A stretch of DNA of 64,000 bases, from positions 54,044 to 118,043 of the forward strand of contig NW_026570450.1 in the NCBI RefSeq assembly GCF_019649055.1, in the 5' to 3' direction. A program made the position numbers and the translations under genes. Within the stretch, counting starts at the first letter, position 1. Each line of letters starts with the position of its first letter. This document shows, one piece after another, positions 44,001-56,557 of the stretch. The notes beneath the pieces were generated by a model. The model was not told the DNA's origin. It did not search any database and was given only the letters and a program-made list of their open reading frames with translations. The DNA comes from Paramacrobiotus metropolitanus. Taxonomy: Eukaryota > Tardigrada > Eutardigrada > Parachela > Macrobiotidae.

Positions 44001-47000
44001 ATGTTGGGTTCCGGTGTTTAAATTTCTGTGCTATTCATTACTGGAAAACTGTATATGCGCCGACTCCTTATTTGCCTTTATGCAAAATGATTAACTAAAA
44101 TTATTAATGTAATAGCTAAAAACCTATTTTTGAGAAAAACTGTGGATAAAAACATGATTCCTTTCTCATTATATAGATATGACGGACAATTTTATTTTAT
44201 TGTGGACACTTTACAGGTTGTCAAGTTCTCGCGTTCCCTCCCCCAGTTGGCCAGTGTACTACGAAGTTATTCCCACACTGTACTTGCTAACCCTCGCAGG
44301 CAATACGCAGTAATATTATTTTTACATACTGTTGCTGTTTTGTACAGTTATACGCTATCACCGCTTATGGCTGATGGTGAACGCGCTACTTACTCAGAAC
44401 TTTCGAATTAATTTTCAGAAATAAGGTTTGCAATAAGCTTTAGGAAAAATCGCCTCAGATAAAGGTTCTGCATGATCAGATTCCTATGTTTCAGGAGTAT
44501 GCAGATATAATATGTGCAGCTGATATAGTGCCCGTAGTCTGCGCTGAGCAAACTTTTTGTTAATCAAACACTGTATGTTTTATTGGAATTTTGCTTTGTA
44601 AAATGTTTCTTACTTCGATAAATTCCCCGTTAACATAATCTTTAAAAACAATGGCATCGGCCTCCTTAGCCTTGTCCAGGTCGTACGTCAGCCGGCAGTT
44701 CTTTACCGGGCATCCCGTTTTATAAAAGTATGCCTTCCCAACCGGCAGCCGCTTGCTGCTCTTCACTTTTTGCCCCGCGAACAAGATCGTTTTGGTGCTG
44801 TGAAAGCGGTAATGCCCGCTGAGCATATCATCGGAATATTTAGAATATAAGAGCTGATTCTCCACGCGATCGTTCACGCCGTGGTTTTCCGGCCAGATCT
44901 TGGCGATCTCCTTTTTGCCCTCACCGAGGGATAAAGTGAAGGAAGACGTGCGCAGAGTGGCGTTGCTCATGTACCAGCGTTCATAGGGAATATCGGGGAA
45001 TTTTTCCCGAACGGGAATGACGTTTTCATTCACGACGGAGAATTTGGGAATGGGTGGCGTCTCCGCTTCCGGTGGGCTGGGTGGGGCTTCCGGTTCATTG
45101 TTGGGCGCGAGATTGCGCAGTTTACCGTTGAAGAAGATGAGGAAAAGTAGGGCGTATAAGGAGATTATGCGGCCAGCACGGTTGACGGCGAGTTTTCGCC
45201 AGAGGATTTTGAGTGTGTAATTAATGGTGGTAGCGACATTTCGCATGGTCGCAAATAACGGATAAGACGGCGAAATGGATATATCCTAAATATCCGGTGC
45301 GAATGCAACGAGATTATTTTGAAGATGCGAATTCCCGAATTGAGAAAATCCGATAATAAACGGATAATATTTTTACAGTAGTTAAATAAACAGAAAAAAT
45401 GTTAGGAAGTTGTTCCCATAAAGTGTCCCCTAACCTGAATTGTGAGTTTGATTTGTACCCGGACTTCGATGGTGAACTTTACAATTATCAGTACTGAAAG
45501 CTGAAGCAGTTTTTAATAAATTAATTGAATCATTAATTCCTGAGTAAGAAGATGAGCTTCCTATACAGGAAGTTTATACAGGCTTTTAGCGAGAAAAAAC
45601 ATACGTGAAACCACAGTCGAAAGACTCTTCGCAGTGCATTCTGTACATTGATGACAACCGGTTTCAACGGTGCAGAATCCGAAGATATTGATGTATCAAG
45701 TACAATGAACTTCGGAAATCGTGATGCACCTGCAGTTATTGTACGGCACAATTTGGAAGGCCTGATAGACTAATTTTTGCCAGCCGCAGGCTTGAAATTG
45801 GATGTACGTTATAACTTATAACATTATGTGGCATTTTGCAAACGCCGTAAATGTGATTACATAGGTAGTTTACATGGATCTGTTTTGATTTGGTGGTATA
45901 TGTTTCTGAAATTTGTTATTTGGGTTTTCAGTGTAATTTCTGAGCCATATTCAGATTAGAATTAATTATTTGCATCAGTTGTATTAATTCAGATACTTTT
46001 CGAAATCAGAAAATGAAGTGCAGTGTAGGTTGTTTACTAAACGTACAGTTGCAGCATGCTGTGTGTGATCTAGATACAAAAACAACTGGATCCGCGTGGA
46101 GCGCAACCGGGAACAGCAGGCGATGGATTTCTCCATCGGCGCCCCGATGGAGACGGTGACGTTGACGTCACTGGGACGGGATCGGCAGATCTACCTGGAT
46201 ATGCTGGAAGAAGGTGAGCGATTGTTCAGGAAACACGAAGAACAGCTATAAATCCGTTATCTAGTCGCTCGGTTTAATAATTTGTTATTCTCGAATCGTG
46301 ATGACTTGTATTAGTGAACGAGCCTTTTTAACCGATAAAAACATACATGACCGGAAAACTTTTTATGTATTTTTTCTTGTATAAAAGCAAGCCGTATCGT
46401 TTATTTCGAAATTCTTCGACGCTCTGTATGCTCCTGATATTGCACTTACACATACGTTTTACCGAATGTAAGAATTATATAAGTTTATATAAATTTCATG
46501 AATTTTTATAATTTCTGCTGTATAAATTTTCGATAGATAATTCGATCATCTGTACGAATATCCGTAATTCGGGATACAATTGTAGTATGTGGGCTAAATA
46601 TCCTTGCGCCGTGGGTCCATGCCATCATAAGTCCTGAAGAATGGCGCTTGAAAAAAACGCTGATTAAATTTGTCTTCTCGATTTAGAATTTGTAACTGTG
46701 CATTTTTTGCTCCGTTGGATTTTTTCGTTCGTTTCCTTTGTTAGTTTTGGATTTCCTTGTACCAGAACAGATAAATTTACTATTGCATATAATATATTGC
46801 AAATATGGTATCTACTACTTTGTATTACTGTATTATATGCCTTGCATACGCCATTCTCTTTTGCACTGTTTTGTATTTGTTCGTCGCACTCTTTTCAGAC
46901 TCTGTGCTCTACGTATTATACAAAGTTTTTGTTATGAATACGTAAACCAATAAGAATAATATTTCTTTGTTCATCAGCCCGGAAATTGGCTCTGGAAAAA

Positions 47001-49825
47001 ACCGAAGGGAAAACTGTGATCTATACGGCGATGGGATCGGAGTGGCGGCCATTCGGTTATCCCCGGCGTCGACGCCCCCTGGATTCGGTTATTCTGGACA
47101 AGGGGGTGGGAGAACGCATTCTGAAGGATGTTACCGAGTTCATCAATTATCCCGCGTGGTACATTGATCGGGGAATACCTTACCGCAGAGGGTGAGCATA
47201 AGCAGCTGGTTACTTTCTTTTCATTGTGTTTATCGTTCGCATTCACAGATGCCCGCCAGTTTCACTCGACGAGGCAAACGGATTTCACTATTCTATTTAA
47301 ATATTTAAAAGCTAGAGAGATCTGATAAAAAAATTTTTGCGCTAGAATAATAGTGAATTCAATTTTTCGACAATAATTTTAAGACTTCGCATCGTCTGGC
47401 GGACACATGAAAATGTTCGTGCCATTCCACTACGATGTGCCGTTGTTTTAGTGTACGTGCATGTGCACTACTGCTTTCGATGGGGTACATGGTTCTCGCT
47501 TTGAGGCATCGCAAATATCCAGTACTTGTTTGCCTTTTAAGACACTTTTATCAGGTACATATTGATGCGATGGATTAATCGTTTTCCGGTGGGATGTGAC
47601 GTTCGTTTAGTAAAATACAAATTCTTTGTTCTTTGCAGGTATCTGTTGTATGGACCCCCCGGTTGCGGCAAGAGCAGCTTCATAACGGCCCTGGCCGGCC
47701 AGCTGGAGTACAGTATCTGCATTCTCAACCTGAGTGAACGCGGACTAACCGACGACCGGCTCAATCATCTGCTCAATGTGGCCCCGCAGAACAGCATCAT
47801 TCTTCTCGAGGATGTCGATGCGGCCTTTGTTAACCGCGAAGAAAGCCATCAAGGTACGTCATCCGGTCACATTTATCCATTTGAACAACTCCAATGCTTC
47901 ACTATTGACAAAGTCCTAAATACTAAATATAGTGTACTAAAAACTGGAATACAATAATTGAAGATTGTTGTTTTTTTGCGGGAATATCATGGTTATAGAG
48001 TAATTTTGCTTTTAAAGCAGCATGTTCCGTGTGCGATTCTCAGAGCTTACGCCCGTTCTCTCGCCGTACTTTAAAGTTTAAGCAAATGAACGAATATGAT
48101 ATTATATATTCAAAAATATGTGGATATACGAAATATAGATATTGAATAGGTATGTGTATTAAAATAGTATTTTGTTTGTTTATCTCCCAAAATGTTGACG
48201 CTATTTGAATGGAGCTTCTTTGATTGGATATGAAAATTGAGTGAATTTGATTGGAGAGAGTTAATTTTGATTTTTGATTTCTTTATTATTGTTTGATTTA
48301 TGCCGTAAACAGAATAAAGGGTTTTTGATTATGCTTGTGCAGTTGGCGTGGCCTACGACGGATTGAATCGGGTGACATTCAGTGGACTGCTGAACACCAT
48401 CGACGGAGTGGCCTCGGCGGAAGCGCGCATCCTCTTCATGACCACGAACCACATCAACAGGTGAGATTCCCTCGCCGATGAGACGGGTCGTTGATGTGTG
48501 CTTGCTTGATTAATAATCTAATATTATTTTGTCATTTCGAAATAGTTTCGCTACTCTTAACGAATCACCCAATCAGTCGTAATCACCGTCCGCCGGTTCA
48601 CATTCAGATAATAGCAGTACGTGTACAGTTTACAGTGAAATCGTAGTACAAGCCATGTACTACGATTTCACTGTAAACTTTTCTTTGAAGCTTCATGATA
48701 GTGCCGCGTTCGTCTACAGAGAATGCGTATTGCTCGGTGTAACTCTTGTGGAGAGGTTTCTTCGGAGCATATGAACAATCCGAGTAAATTTTTTATGGGA
48801 TTACGGCGTTTCCGGCTACCTGTTGCCTGCTTTTGAATTCCCGTATATCGCACAATTTATACTTTTAGGCTTCTTGTTTTTCGTAAATTTATTTGCGCTT
48901 CTGTCTAAAGTCCTAAAACTTCACCGGTGCAGAATTTTTAAATAGCTTTTTGCACAAAAGCTGCAGTTGCATCCAAATATCAGCACTAACATTATCCTGT
49001 AAAATTTGTCAAATACATCCATGTTTTTACTAGTACATCGTTTTTACTAATTTGTCAACGAGTTCTTAACTTTTGAATTTTGTGCTTTCGAAGTAAGTTC
49101 AGTAGATTAACATTATCGCATACTTGCCACTTGAATAAGAATTGTTCTAAACAATAAAATTTTGAAATGTTACTCTTTCCGAGTTTGTGGTAACGTTAAC
49201 GATGTTGAGATCGCTGCTCTCGGATTAGGTAAACGCTATATTAGGCGCGCCCCATGGCTCTTATACTTCGGTGATCTATCAATAATCGTAACGATCCAAA
49301 TACTTGTACTCGTACAGATTGCTGTATATTATTGCTACTTTTTTCTTTTTCCCAAAATATTGAGTAGTATTCCTTAATATTTTTGCGAATGTTTCGTTAC
49401 ATAGGCAGAGCTTTATTAAAAGAAATTAGACAGCGGGACGCCAGATGATCTTGGTGTTTTGTTAGTGTGCTACTTGGAATGTGGATATGTATTGCAGGTT
49501 GGATCCGGCGCTGATCCGCCCGGGCCGCGTGGACATGAAGGAGTACATTGGGCATGTGTCGGAGTATCAGCTGCGCCGGTTATTCCACCGTTTCTACCCA
49601 CAGGAATCCGCCAAACGCGCGGAAGCCTTTGCGCAGTTGGTCCTCAGTCTGGGCGTGCCCATCAGTGCGGCGCAGATCCAGGGCTTCTTCCTCATGTTCA
49701 AGAACAACGCCGAGGAGCTCTTCCGTAACGTACAGTTTCTCCTGCCCACGGCGCCGCTGCACGCGCAGCCGGCGGTGGGGCAGGCGCCCTTCCACGGGAA
49801 GATGGAAGAGCGAAACGCCGTGTAA
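41092..49825 (+). CDS. BCS1: Mitochondrial AAA chaperone BCS1, six exons
   Basis: 497-aa mitochondrial inner-membrane AAA ATPase that moves the folded Rieske iron-sulfur protein across the membrane in complex III assembly. Exons: 41092-41570, 46074-46213, 46978-47191, 47639-47853, 48343-48460 and 49498-49825; all junctions are GT-AG and in phase. There is an N-terminal transmembrane segment at about residues 21-43 ([17 protein letters not shown]). The BCS1_N domain follows with [13 protein letters not shown] and [22 protein letters not shown] motifs: Walker [10 protein letters not shown], Walker [12 protein letters not shown], sensor MTTNHIN and arginine finger [12 protein letters not shown]. 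The protein is longer than vertebrate BCS1L (about 420 aa), partly through an N-terminal extension and a C-terminal tail ending GKMEERNAV. Intron 1 (4,503 bp) contains a complete antisense fucosyltransferase gene. Confidence 0.95.
42170..45246 (-). CDS. Alpha-1,3-fucosyltransferase (GT10), six exons, nested in BCS1
   Basis: 480-aa type II Golgi glycosyltransferase moving fucose from GDP-fucose to N-glycans. Exons: 45246-44614, 43978-43872, 43644-43332, 43269-43220 (50-nt micro-exon), 42769-42551 and 42290-42170; phases agree throughout. A short cytosolic N-terminus precedes one membrane anchor ([13 protein letters not shown], about residues 28-40) and a Pro-rich stem. Catalytic landmarks cross exon joins: [27 protein letters not shown]; the GT10 block [20 protein letters not shown] with [51 protein letters not shown] with C-terminal [10 protein letters not shown]. 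These match the GDP-fucose site and the FEN..C..YITEK motif. The acceptor (core versus LacdiNAc-type fucosylation) cannot be told from sequence. All of it lies within BCS1 intron 1 on the opposite strand. Confidence 0.92.
48627..48679. repeat. Perfect 24-bp-arm hairpin in BCS1 intron 5
   Basis: AGTTTACAGTGAAATCGTAGTACA, given as its first 20 bases AGTTTACAGTGAAATCGTAG, and its exact reverse complement flank a 5-nt AGCCA loop. Confidence 0.85.
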
Positions 49826-50652
49826 TGTGTGCGAATGAGTGAAATCGTAGTATCCAGTTGTGATATAATTGTTTGCTGTTTTTCGTATCCAATTTTTTGC
49901 GGGCGATTTCTGTGTCGGTTTGTTTTGTATGTATGAAAGCACAAGAAAAGGATGAAGAAAACCCTATTCTCGTTGCATTATCAATTATTTTATTGTAAGT
50001 ATAATAGGAAAAGAAAATATGTTTCCGTGGTATCGATAGCCACCGCAACAGATATCAAATGATTGTAAATTTCGAAAAATTTTCTGATCATGGTTCAACC
50101 GCGGATTTGTGTTTACTAAACGTAGTACTATAGATTCGTTCGAGATAATAATTTATATACCAACAGGTGTAAAATAATGCAGATTTTACAGTGCACAATT
50201 TGTGATTCATTGCACTTTGAGTTTAATAGAATGAAAATTTTATTGGCCGATAAATGATAAGCAAGTCAAGCATGACACGATAATCACGTGGATGCGGCGG
50301 CACATAATGCGGCATGGTACGTGTAGATGTAAAACAGCCTTATCGCGATTACTCTACTTTTAGCTCATTTGGCATTTTGTCACAAAATTATTGATAGTGT
50401 CATTGCTGCGGGAGATAAAATTATTAATTATGTTTATTACTTACTACAGTGCTACTCCAAGATTGCAATAAATTAGTGTCTGCTTGTACCGCGGGGGTTG
50501 CATTTACTGTACTCCCGATAAGAACAGTGCCAGTCAGTGGCAGTCACAATGACACTAACAAAAGCGTCCGCATCGCATATAAAAACAACGTAACCACCAG
50601 TGCTAACAGTCGACAGCTCCAAATTTCCGTACTCGACTACACCACAGCCACA
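49826..50652. other. Intergenic; promoter of secreted glycoprotein
   Basis: BCS1 3' UTR and flank, then the upstream region of the gene at 50653 with TATAAAA at 50578-50584. Confidence 0.5.
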
Positions 50653-51219
50653 ATGCATTCCCTGGCCGTTATTTTCACCGTTCTTGTCAGCGTGACCTTT
50701 GCCACCGGTGCCTTTCCACCGGCGCAGCGCTCGTCCCTGGACTACGCCATCCCGTCGACCCCAATAAACCACTACTGCAACTTCAGCGTCTACCAGTTCT
50801 GGGATGACTTCAACAGCGTGGAGCTGTCCTGCGGCAACACGTGGGACAGCCCGCTGGATGACCTGAGCTTCGACTGGGACACCACCAACTTCTACGAGGC
50901 GATGTATCTGCAGCCGGGCCGCAACCTGTCCAACGCCGTCCAGGACGCCCTGCAGCAGGTGAAACGCCGCTTCCACAACGGGACCCTGTTTGTGGACGTG
51001 GAGGTGGACGGGTACCATCCGCGTTCTCCGCAGATTGTCTACAGTAAGATTCTGGCGGTGCTGGAGATCGGGAGTGGTTGGGTGCGACCGCTGCGGGGCG
51101 AGGATCAAGTACGGATCCGGGTGTCGCGGGTTGGGTTGAAGATCCAGCCGGATGTGGTGTTGGGGAAGCAGTTGAGTGTGATGGCGGTTCATACGGTTAT
51201 TCCCGTTACGCATGCTTGA
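50653..51219 (+). CDS. Small secreted glycoprotein of unknown family
   Basis: 188-aa single-exon protein. The first 18-19 residues are a signal peptide (HSLAVIFTVLVSVTFATG). The mature chain has three N-glycosylation sequons (NFS, NLS, NGT), only two Cys (HYC and LSC), an acidic aromatic middle (SPLDDLSFDWDTTNFYEAMY) and a basic beta-rich C-terminal half. The ATG at 50653 is chosen because it begins the signal peptide and lies 75 bp after TATAAAA; the frame is open further upstream without another sensible start. GC-rich coding sequence contrasts with AT-rich flanks, supporting a real gene. I recognise no family. Confidence 0.75.
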   Translation: MHSLAVIFTVLVSVTFATGAFPPAQRSSLDYAIPSTPINHYCNFSVYQFWDDFNSVELSCGNTWDSPLDDLSFDWDTTNFYEAMYLQPGRNLSNAVQDALQQVKRRFHNGTLFVDVEVDGYHPRSPQIVYSKILAVLEIGSGWVRPLRGEDQVRIRVSRVGLKIQPDVVLGKQLSVMAVHTVIPVTHA

Positions 51220-51526
51220 TATAACTGATTTTTACATGCTTGCGCGAGGTAATTGTGCCAATACATGCAAAGAATGCCAGCAACACCATCCAGCTAATTA
51301 ATTTTATTCTGTCAACACATGCAGAGATTGCGAAATGTTCAAACTATTAAAAACCGCTTTGATAGAAACTTAAAAAGCGCATGCTTTCCTATGAAAAAAA
51401 TTGTAAAAAAAAACAGAAGACCAACTATGGAATTGAAAACCGCATGCACCCCTCATGCAGATGCAAAGGCACAATCTAAACTCTGCTCTATTTCACCAGT
51501 GGAAGTGTCGTTCATTCACAAGGCGT

Positions 51527-54371
51527 CTAGACAAAGTTGGCGCATTCCGCACCGTGCGCCCGGTAGGCGGGGATAGTCGTTTTCGATGCGAAGGAGACCA
51601 TCGGCGTTTTCACCGAAACCGGCGTGTCGGTCAAGAGGCAGGTAGCGGACGACACCGACGGCCGGCGTGGCATCGGGGTGTACACGTTCTCCACCGCTTG
51701 ACGCCGGGTCGGATTAACTATGGGCGACGATGACGGTGTTCCTGTCGACAGTAAAATGCACAGTCAGTACAGCAGGCACACAGCAAATTATCCAGAAGCA
51801 AAAGCATAGTATTATAAATGCTTAATGCATTCGAGCACTGCCACGAAGTATACTTAGTAATCATAACCGAAAGCGTAAAATTTTTAATGCTTGATATAGT
51901 CGAACACTGCATCCATGAATCCATAATCAAAAGCGTAAAATTTTAAGTGCCTAATGCATTCAAATACTGCATCTCTAATAATGCGAAGTACATCTGAAGA
52001 CGAAATGGTGACTAGTTGGTCACTGGTTAGGGCTATAATACAGGCCAACTAATAAACCAGCCAAACCGATTTCTGCAGGGCAAGCTGTACAGGATGTACA
52101 GTGCGCTGCAGGATGTACAGTTAGAAGTACAGTACATACAATAAGTGCAGTTATGAGACGGATCAAACCAAGATATTATGTAACCGAGGCAATTTTTAGC
52201 CGTAAACTGTAGGTAATACTCAGATCCGCAGGCTTTACCTTGCATCCTGCGCCGTCGTCTGTCTGGATTATGGCGTCTTTTCTCCCAGACAAACATGATC
52301 ACAAAACACACGGAGAGCAGCGCAATACCCACGCACACCGTCGCGATAGCCACCAGCAGCCAATCCGGGATGTAAGGAGAAGGCCGTGGTAGGGGACTTC
52401 TTCACATCGTCCAACGCCGTACGCGGACCGGTAACTTTCGGAACGATGGCGGCGTCCGCTTGAACCGGTGACAGCGTAACAGCACCCTCTGCGTCGATGG
52501 TTTTCCACTGTGGAACTGGCCTCTGTGGACTCCACCAGCCGGCCAACGTGGAATCCACCGGAACCGCACTGGGCGCTGTTGTTGACGTGGCAGTTGAGAC
52601 GGGACGGTCAGGATCTGCAGTAAACTCCGACGCAGGTTTATCTGTCGCTAATGCGGTTGCGGGTGACGGTTGGCTGAATGGGGTTGTTGCTGTGGTAGTT
52701 AATGCAACAGGATCAGGATCTTCCGCCACTGGAGATGCAGGAACCACAGTCGCTTGTGCGGCTGCGGATGACGGTGTGTTAATTAATGGATGTTGCTGTG
52801 TTTTTTTCCGTTTGGCAGCAATTTTAGTTCTAGGCCGAGCTGCAAAATTAGTTACCAACGTCAAGCGATGATAGCAAAAGCTTTCTGCATCACGGTCAAT
52901 TTACGCTTAAGTGGCTTGTCGATTCAAACACATCTTTAGTAACATGATGTAGTAGACGGCAAATTATCGCACAATCTTTTTTGATCCAGATCGCTCGTTA
53001 CAGTATGAGAACAAAAATGAAAAGGGGACAGGCCACCTTTCCGCCGTAAATTGCTTCTCGTATTCAAAATCCGTAGGCGTATCTTAAAGTAACATATAGG
53101 TATTATCTTTGATTACCTTTAATATTCAGCTGGAAATATGGCAGCGTAACGACAGGGCCAGCAGTGTTCCCCAGTCCTTCCGTGTCATCTTGAGCCTTGC
53201 AGGTGAGGTAATCCTCAAACAGATTCTCCGTAGCCTTAAAGCGCCACGTAACGCGACCGGTCTTGTTATCCTTCGTCAACTGACAACCTTCAGGAAATCT
53301 GACTACTGCCAGAAGATAACTGTTGATTAAGCTGTACGAGACTGCAAGGGTAATGCGAAGGAGCTGAGCAGTACGTACTCGATGGCTCACAATCGATGTC
53401 TCTCATTTCGATGCGGTTGCGGTACCATGCCAGGGACGGTAAAGGCTTCCGGCCTCGGACGGAACACGCCAAACTGACACGGTCTCCGGCGGTAACTCGC
53501 ACGTTCTCGGATGTAACTGGTTTTCCGTTAATCGTATAACCTGCAGCATTCGTCCACAGCTAGAATTTTGATCGCGGTACACTAACCCTTTTTCAAATTT
53601 TCATTTGCTTGACACTGAGACCCAAAGCATGCAACAAACTCGACTGGCAGACGGTTTATTTGATTAACTCCGCAACAGTATCGTAGAAATGTTTTTTTTT
53701 AAACACAGCACTTACTGACAACTCGTAGTAGTGCCCAGACTGTAGCGTTTCTCTGGTCCGGCTTCACAGGATCGGCCACACAGGTAATTCTGCCGGCATC
53801 CTCCGGCTGCACATTGCTAATGGTCAGCGTGTGCATTCCGGTGTGCTTGTGCGGATAATTCGGAGAGGTGACAGTCCAGCGCGGCCTCTCCGTGAAATCA
53901 ATCGGCTTATCCTTGTGCCGCCAGTGTGTGCCGTTGCTTTTCATTACATCGCAGATGAAAGTAACAGTGTCGCCCTGGGCGACGGTGCGGTCGGGGAGTA
54001 GTGATGCGATCATGTCGCGGGCGTGTCCGCCACCACATTCTGCCAAAAATAAGGCAAATAAAGTATGAGACAAATGGCATGCTGTGAATAAAACGCGAAA
54101 ACTGCACACTGCAAACAAGGAGAAGTCTGAGAAGACAAACATCTATCAGGAATGACCCATAATTCATGCTAACAGCTAACTCTTATGGAAACTGCAAGAA
54201 ATTATTAAACAAAGAAATTATAGCTGTAATGCTCAAGAAATTGCAGTACGGCAATAACATTACGTCAATCCAATTTCAGCGCATGCACAGGTTCGCCTTA
54301 CCGATAGCTGGAAGTAGCGCAAACAGTAATCCGGAAAACCAGGCAGAATCGAGCCACTTTGATTTGAGCAT
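51527..54371 (-). CDS. Two-Ig-domain single-pass membrane protein, six exons, frame break
   Basis: Type I membrane protein of about 515 aa. Exons: 54371-54302 (signal peptide LDSAWFSGLLFALLPAI), 54039-53716 (Ig1: TVTFICDV ... DAGRITCVAD), 53540-53391 and 53305-53117 (Ig2: RVSLACSV, LAWYRNRIEM, YLTCKAQDD), 52839-52239 (Ser/Thr/Pro/Ala-rich stalk, then the transmembrane helix VAIATVCVGIALLSVCFVIMF and a basic stop-transfer RRHNPDRRRRR) and 51741-51527 (cytosolic tail with PRRPSVSS and VKTPMVSF, ending ECANFV). Introns are phase 1, as usual for Ig genes. Problem: stalk and transmembrane frames differ by one base near 52390-52400, with a TGA between them in the transmembrane frame. A missed small intron, a sequence error or a mutation could explain it. 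Adhesion or receptor role is inferred from architecture. Confidence 0.75.
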
Positions 54372-56557
54372 GGCAATGTGATAGTGAACCCTACTAACGG
54401 AATAAAAATATTCGATCATCAGCAGGTTAAACGAAATCACATTCTTGACAACAGTTAACGACAGCTTTGTCAATGCTTCCACAGATTCATTGAAACTGAC
54501 ATGTGTTGCCACCGCTAGGCTGGAGTTGCGCAGTTTACACATTTGTCAGATGCGTCCATACATCTTTTCACGCTTTACCGGTTACCCAAGACACATATTC
54601 CAAAAAGCCTGTAAAAGTTCAAGAGCCACGAGCATGCCCAAAAGCGCGCGGCGCAAGTGAAGTATCGGTAGCAAATTCAGGGGGAAAAAGGGTTTGTCTC
54701 GCTTTGAATTAGGGATAAGTTTGGGAATTGCTACCGTGTCCAGCTCCGTGATTCGAGGTTTGACTTGGATGAGTCAAGCCTCCCGTAAATCATTCTTAAA
54801 TTTGGGATTGCTCTGCTGCGAGTATTTGCAGAATTGCAGGTAAATGCAATTTTAGACTTTGCACTGTACAGTACAAAAAAGCGGAATGAGGGTAGGAAAC
54901 AGGAATTAATAAAAGTCGGTGGTCCACACCTGATCGCGACGCGATAGCAGGCACTAGCATCAGCAGCACTACCATCACAAGAATTTCATCGTTCTTGGAT
55001 CGTGCTCAAGGTATCTCGCCTTGGAATTTATGACAGAAAGAAGTCTTGCAAATAGTATTACCGAAGTCGACAAAGGAGTCACCTGGATGGTGCCAACGTC
55101 ATAGATGCCGCTCGCGGCACGATCAAATATCCTTCGTCAACGGCGGGTTTGCCACGGGCAGATTGGCAGAAATGCACTCTGACTAGAAGTCCTGACGTTG
55201 CTGATAAGTTGATAACAGAAGGCAGAAAATGTTATAAATACCGAATTACCAATTAACAATAAAGCGAAAACGAGAGCCAGAAAATTGGCTTCGATCCAAC
55301 GAACCGTAATTGCTTATTAGCAGGTTAAAGTAGGTTCGCAATGCAAATTTGCGTTTGCTCATAATGGGTATATACAGTGACAGCATTAAAACCAATTTAC
55401 AGATCATCACGCGTAACGGGCAGCTCGCGCAGCGGTCGGGGAAAACGAAAATTGTTAATATACACTCTGCTCCCTGCCAGAAGGTGTACCTGCTCTGGTG
55501 TTTGACGCAGTGCCTCATGACGTTTTTCCCAAATCGATTGCGTTTTTCCGATCGGTAGATCTTATGATTCTTATCTTTTAAAACGATCTTCTGATGTCTG
55601 GTTGAATTAATGGAATTGACGTTGTAAAGAACGCCACAGTTCAGAAACTCTATTGTAATAAACTTGTTTAAAAAGAGATCGTGATTTTGTGCACCAAGTC
55701 TTGTTTCGTCACTGACATCTCATGTTCGTCATTCTGCAGTAAACACGCAACAGGTACTCTAGTGGTTCTTTAACTTGTAGTCATTCTCTTCTACCTTTTT
55801 TACCATGTGCATGCACACTAAACCACACTGTTTACCAGTGTCAATATTTATAAACACAAAATGCATGCATTTTGATGTTTATATACTTGAATGCACTGAG
55901 AGAAAGAGGGCATCAACAATTTTTTTTAAAAAACACGTGACCAAAAATCACGAGGCAAAAATTACGTCATCCATACCGTACACCGATGCCTGCAAGGGGA
56001 AATCGCTTGCATAATATGGCCTTCCCTGTACTGTTCAAGTCATCCGTATGGATTTCCACGTCATAGCTGAACAGGGATTTTTATAAGCGCTACATTTATA
56101 GTAACTGCACATGTTGCTAGTTAAAAGTCGAGTTAGCAAACGTATCTCGAAATGCGTATAAGTGATTACACTCACGCTGCTCTATATTCCTGGTAAATTT
56201 TTTACTGTTTTTTTACATGAAGAATTCACAAAGCCATCAGAGCCAGACGTTATAAAAAACGAATTTCAAAGACTTGGCGCGGGACGCAGGTGGCACCGCC
56301 CAGGGTGGCACCGTGATTTGGCTTGTGTGGCACCATTTTAACAGATTTCAAAATTTTTCATCCTTTTAATTTTCAATTTTCGGGCGCAACTATGGTTGCA
56401 AAAATCCATACGGTTGACTGGACAGCACAGCGAAGGTGTGTAGTATGCAATCGATTTTCCTCCATATTAAACAATCAGGTTCAGGTGCAAATTTACTACT
56501 GGCCAGCATTTTTCCTGATTAACCACCATCCGCACCATTAACCACCTAGTTGTGACC
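54372..56557. other. Intergenic, no supported gene
   Basis: About 55090-55340 is a dispersed repeat also present at 63449-63700. Near 56280-56335 a GGTGGCACC motif recurs three times, close to the transposase relic. No gene is supported. Confidence 0.5.
55094..55340. repeat. Dispersed repeat, copy 1
   Basis: Shares GCCAACGTCATAGATGCCGC, CGTCAACGGCGG, TGCACTCTGAC and TTGGCTTNGATCCAA with 63449-63700 in the same order and orientation. Element type unknown. Confidence 0.65.

Noticed and set aside
51577-51703. Plus-strand frame ending GVYTFSTA that looked like a terminal exon
   Set aside because: The opposite strand gives an in-phase final exon (51741-51527) for the Ig membrane protein with a proper acceptor. 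The plus frame is its shadow.
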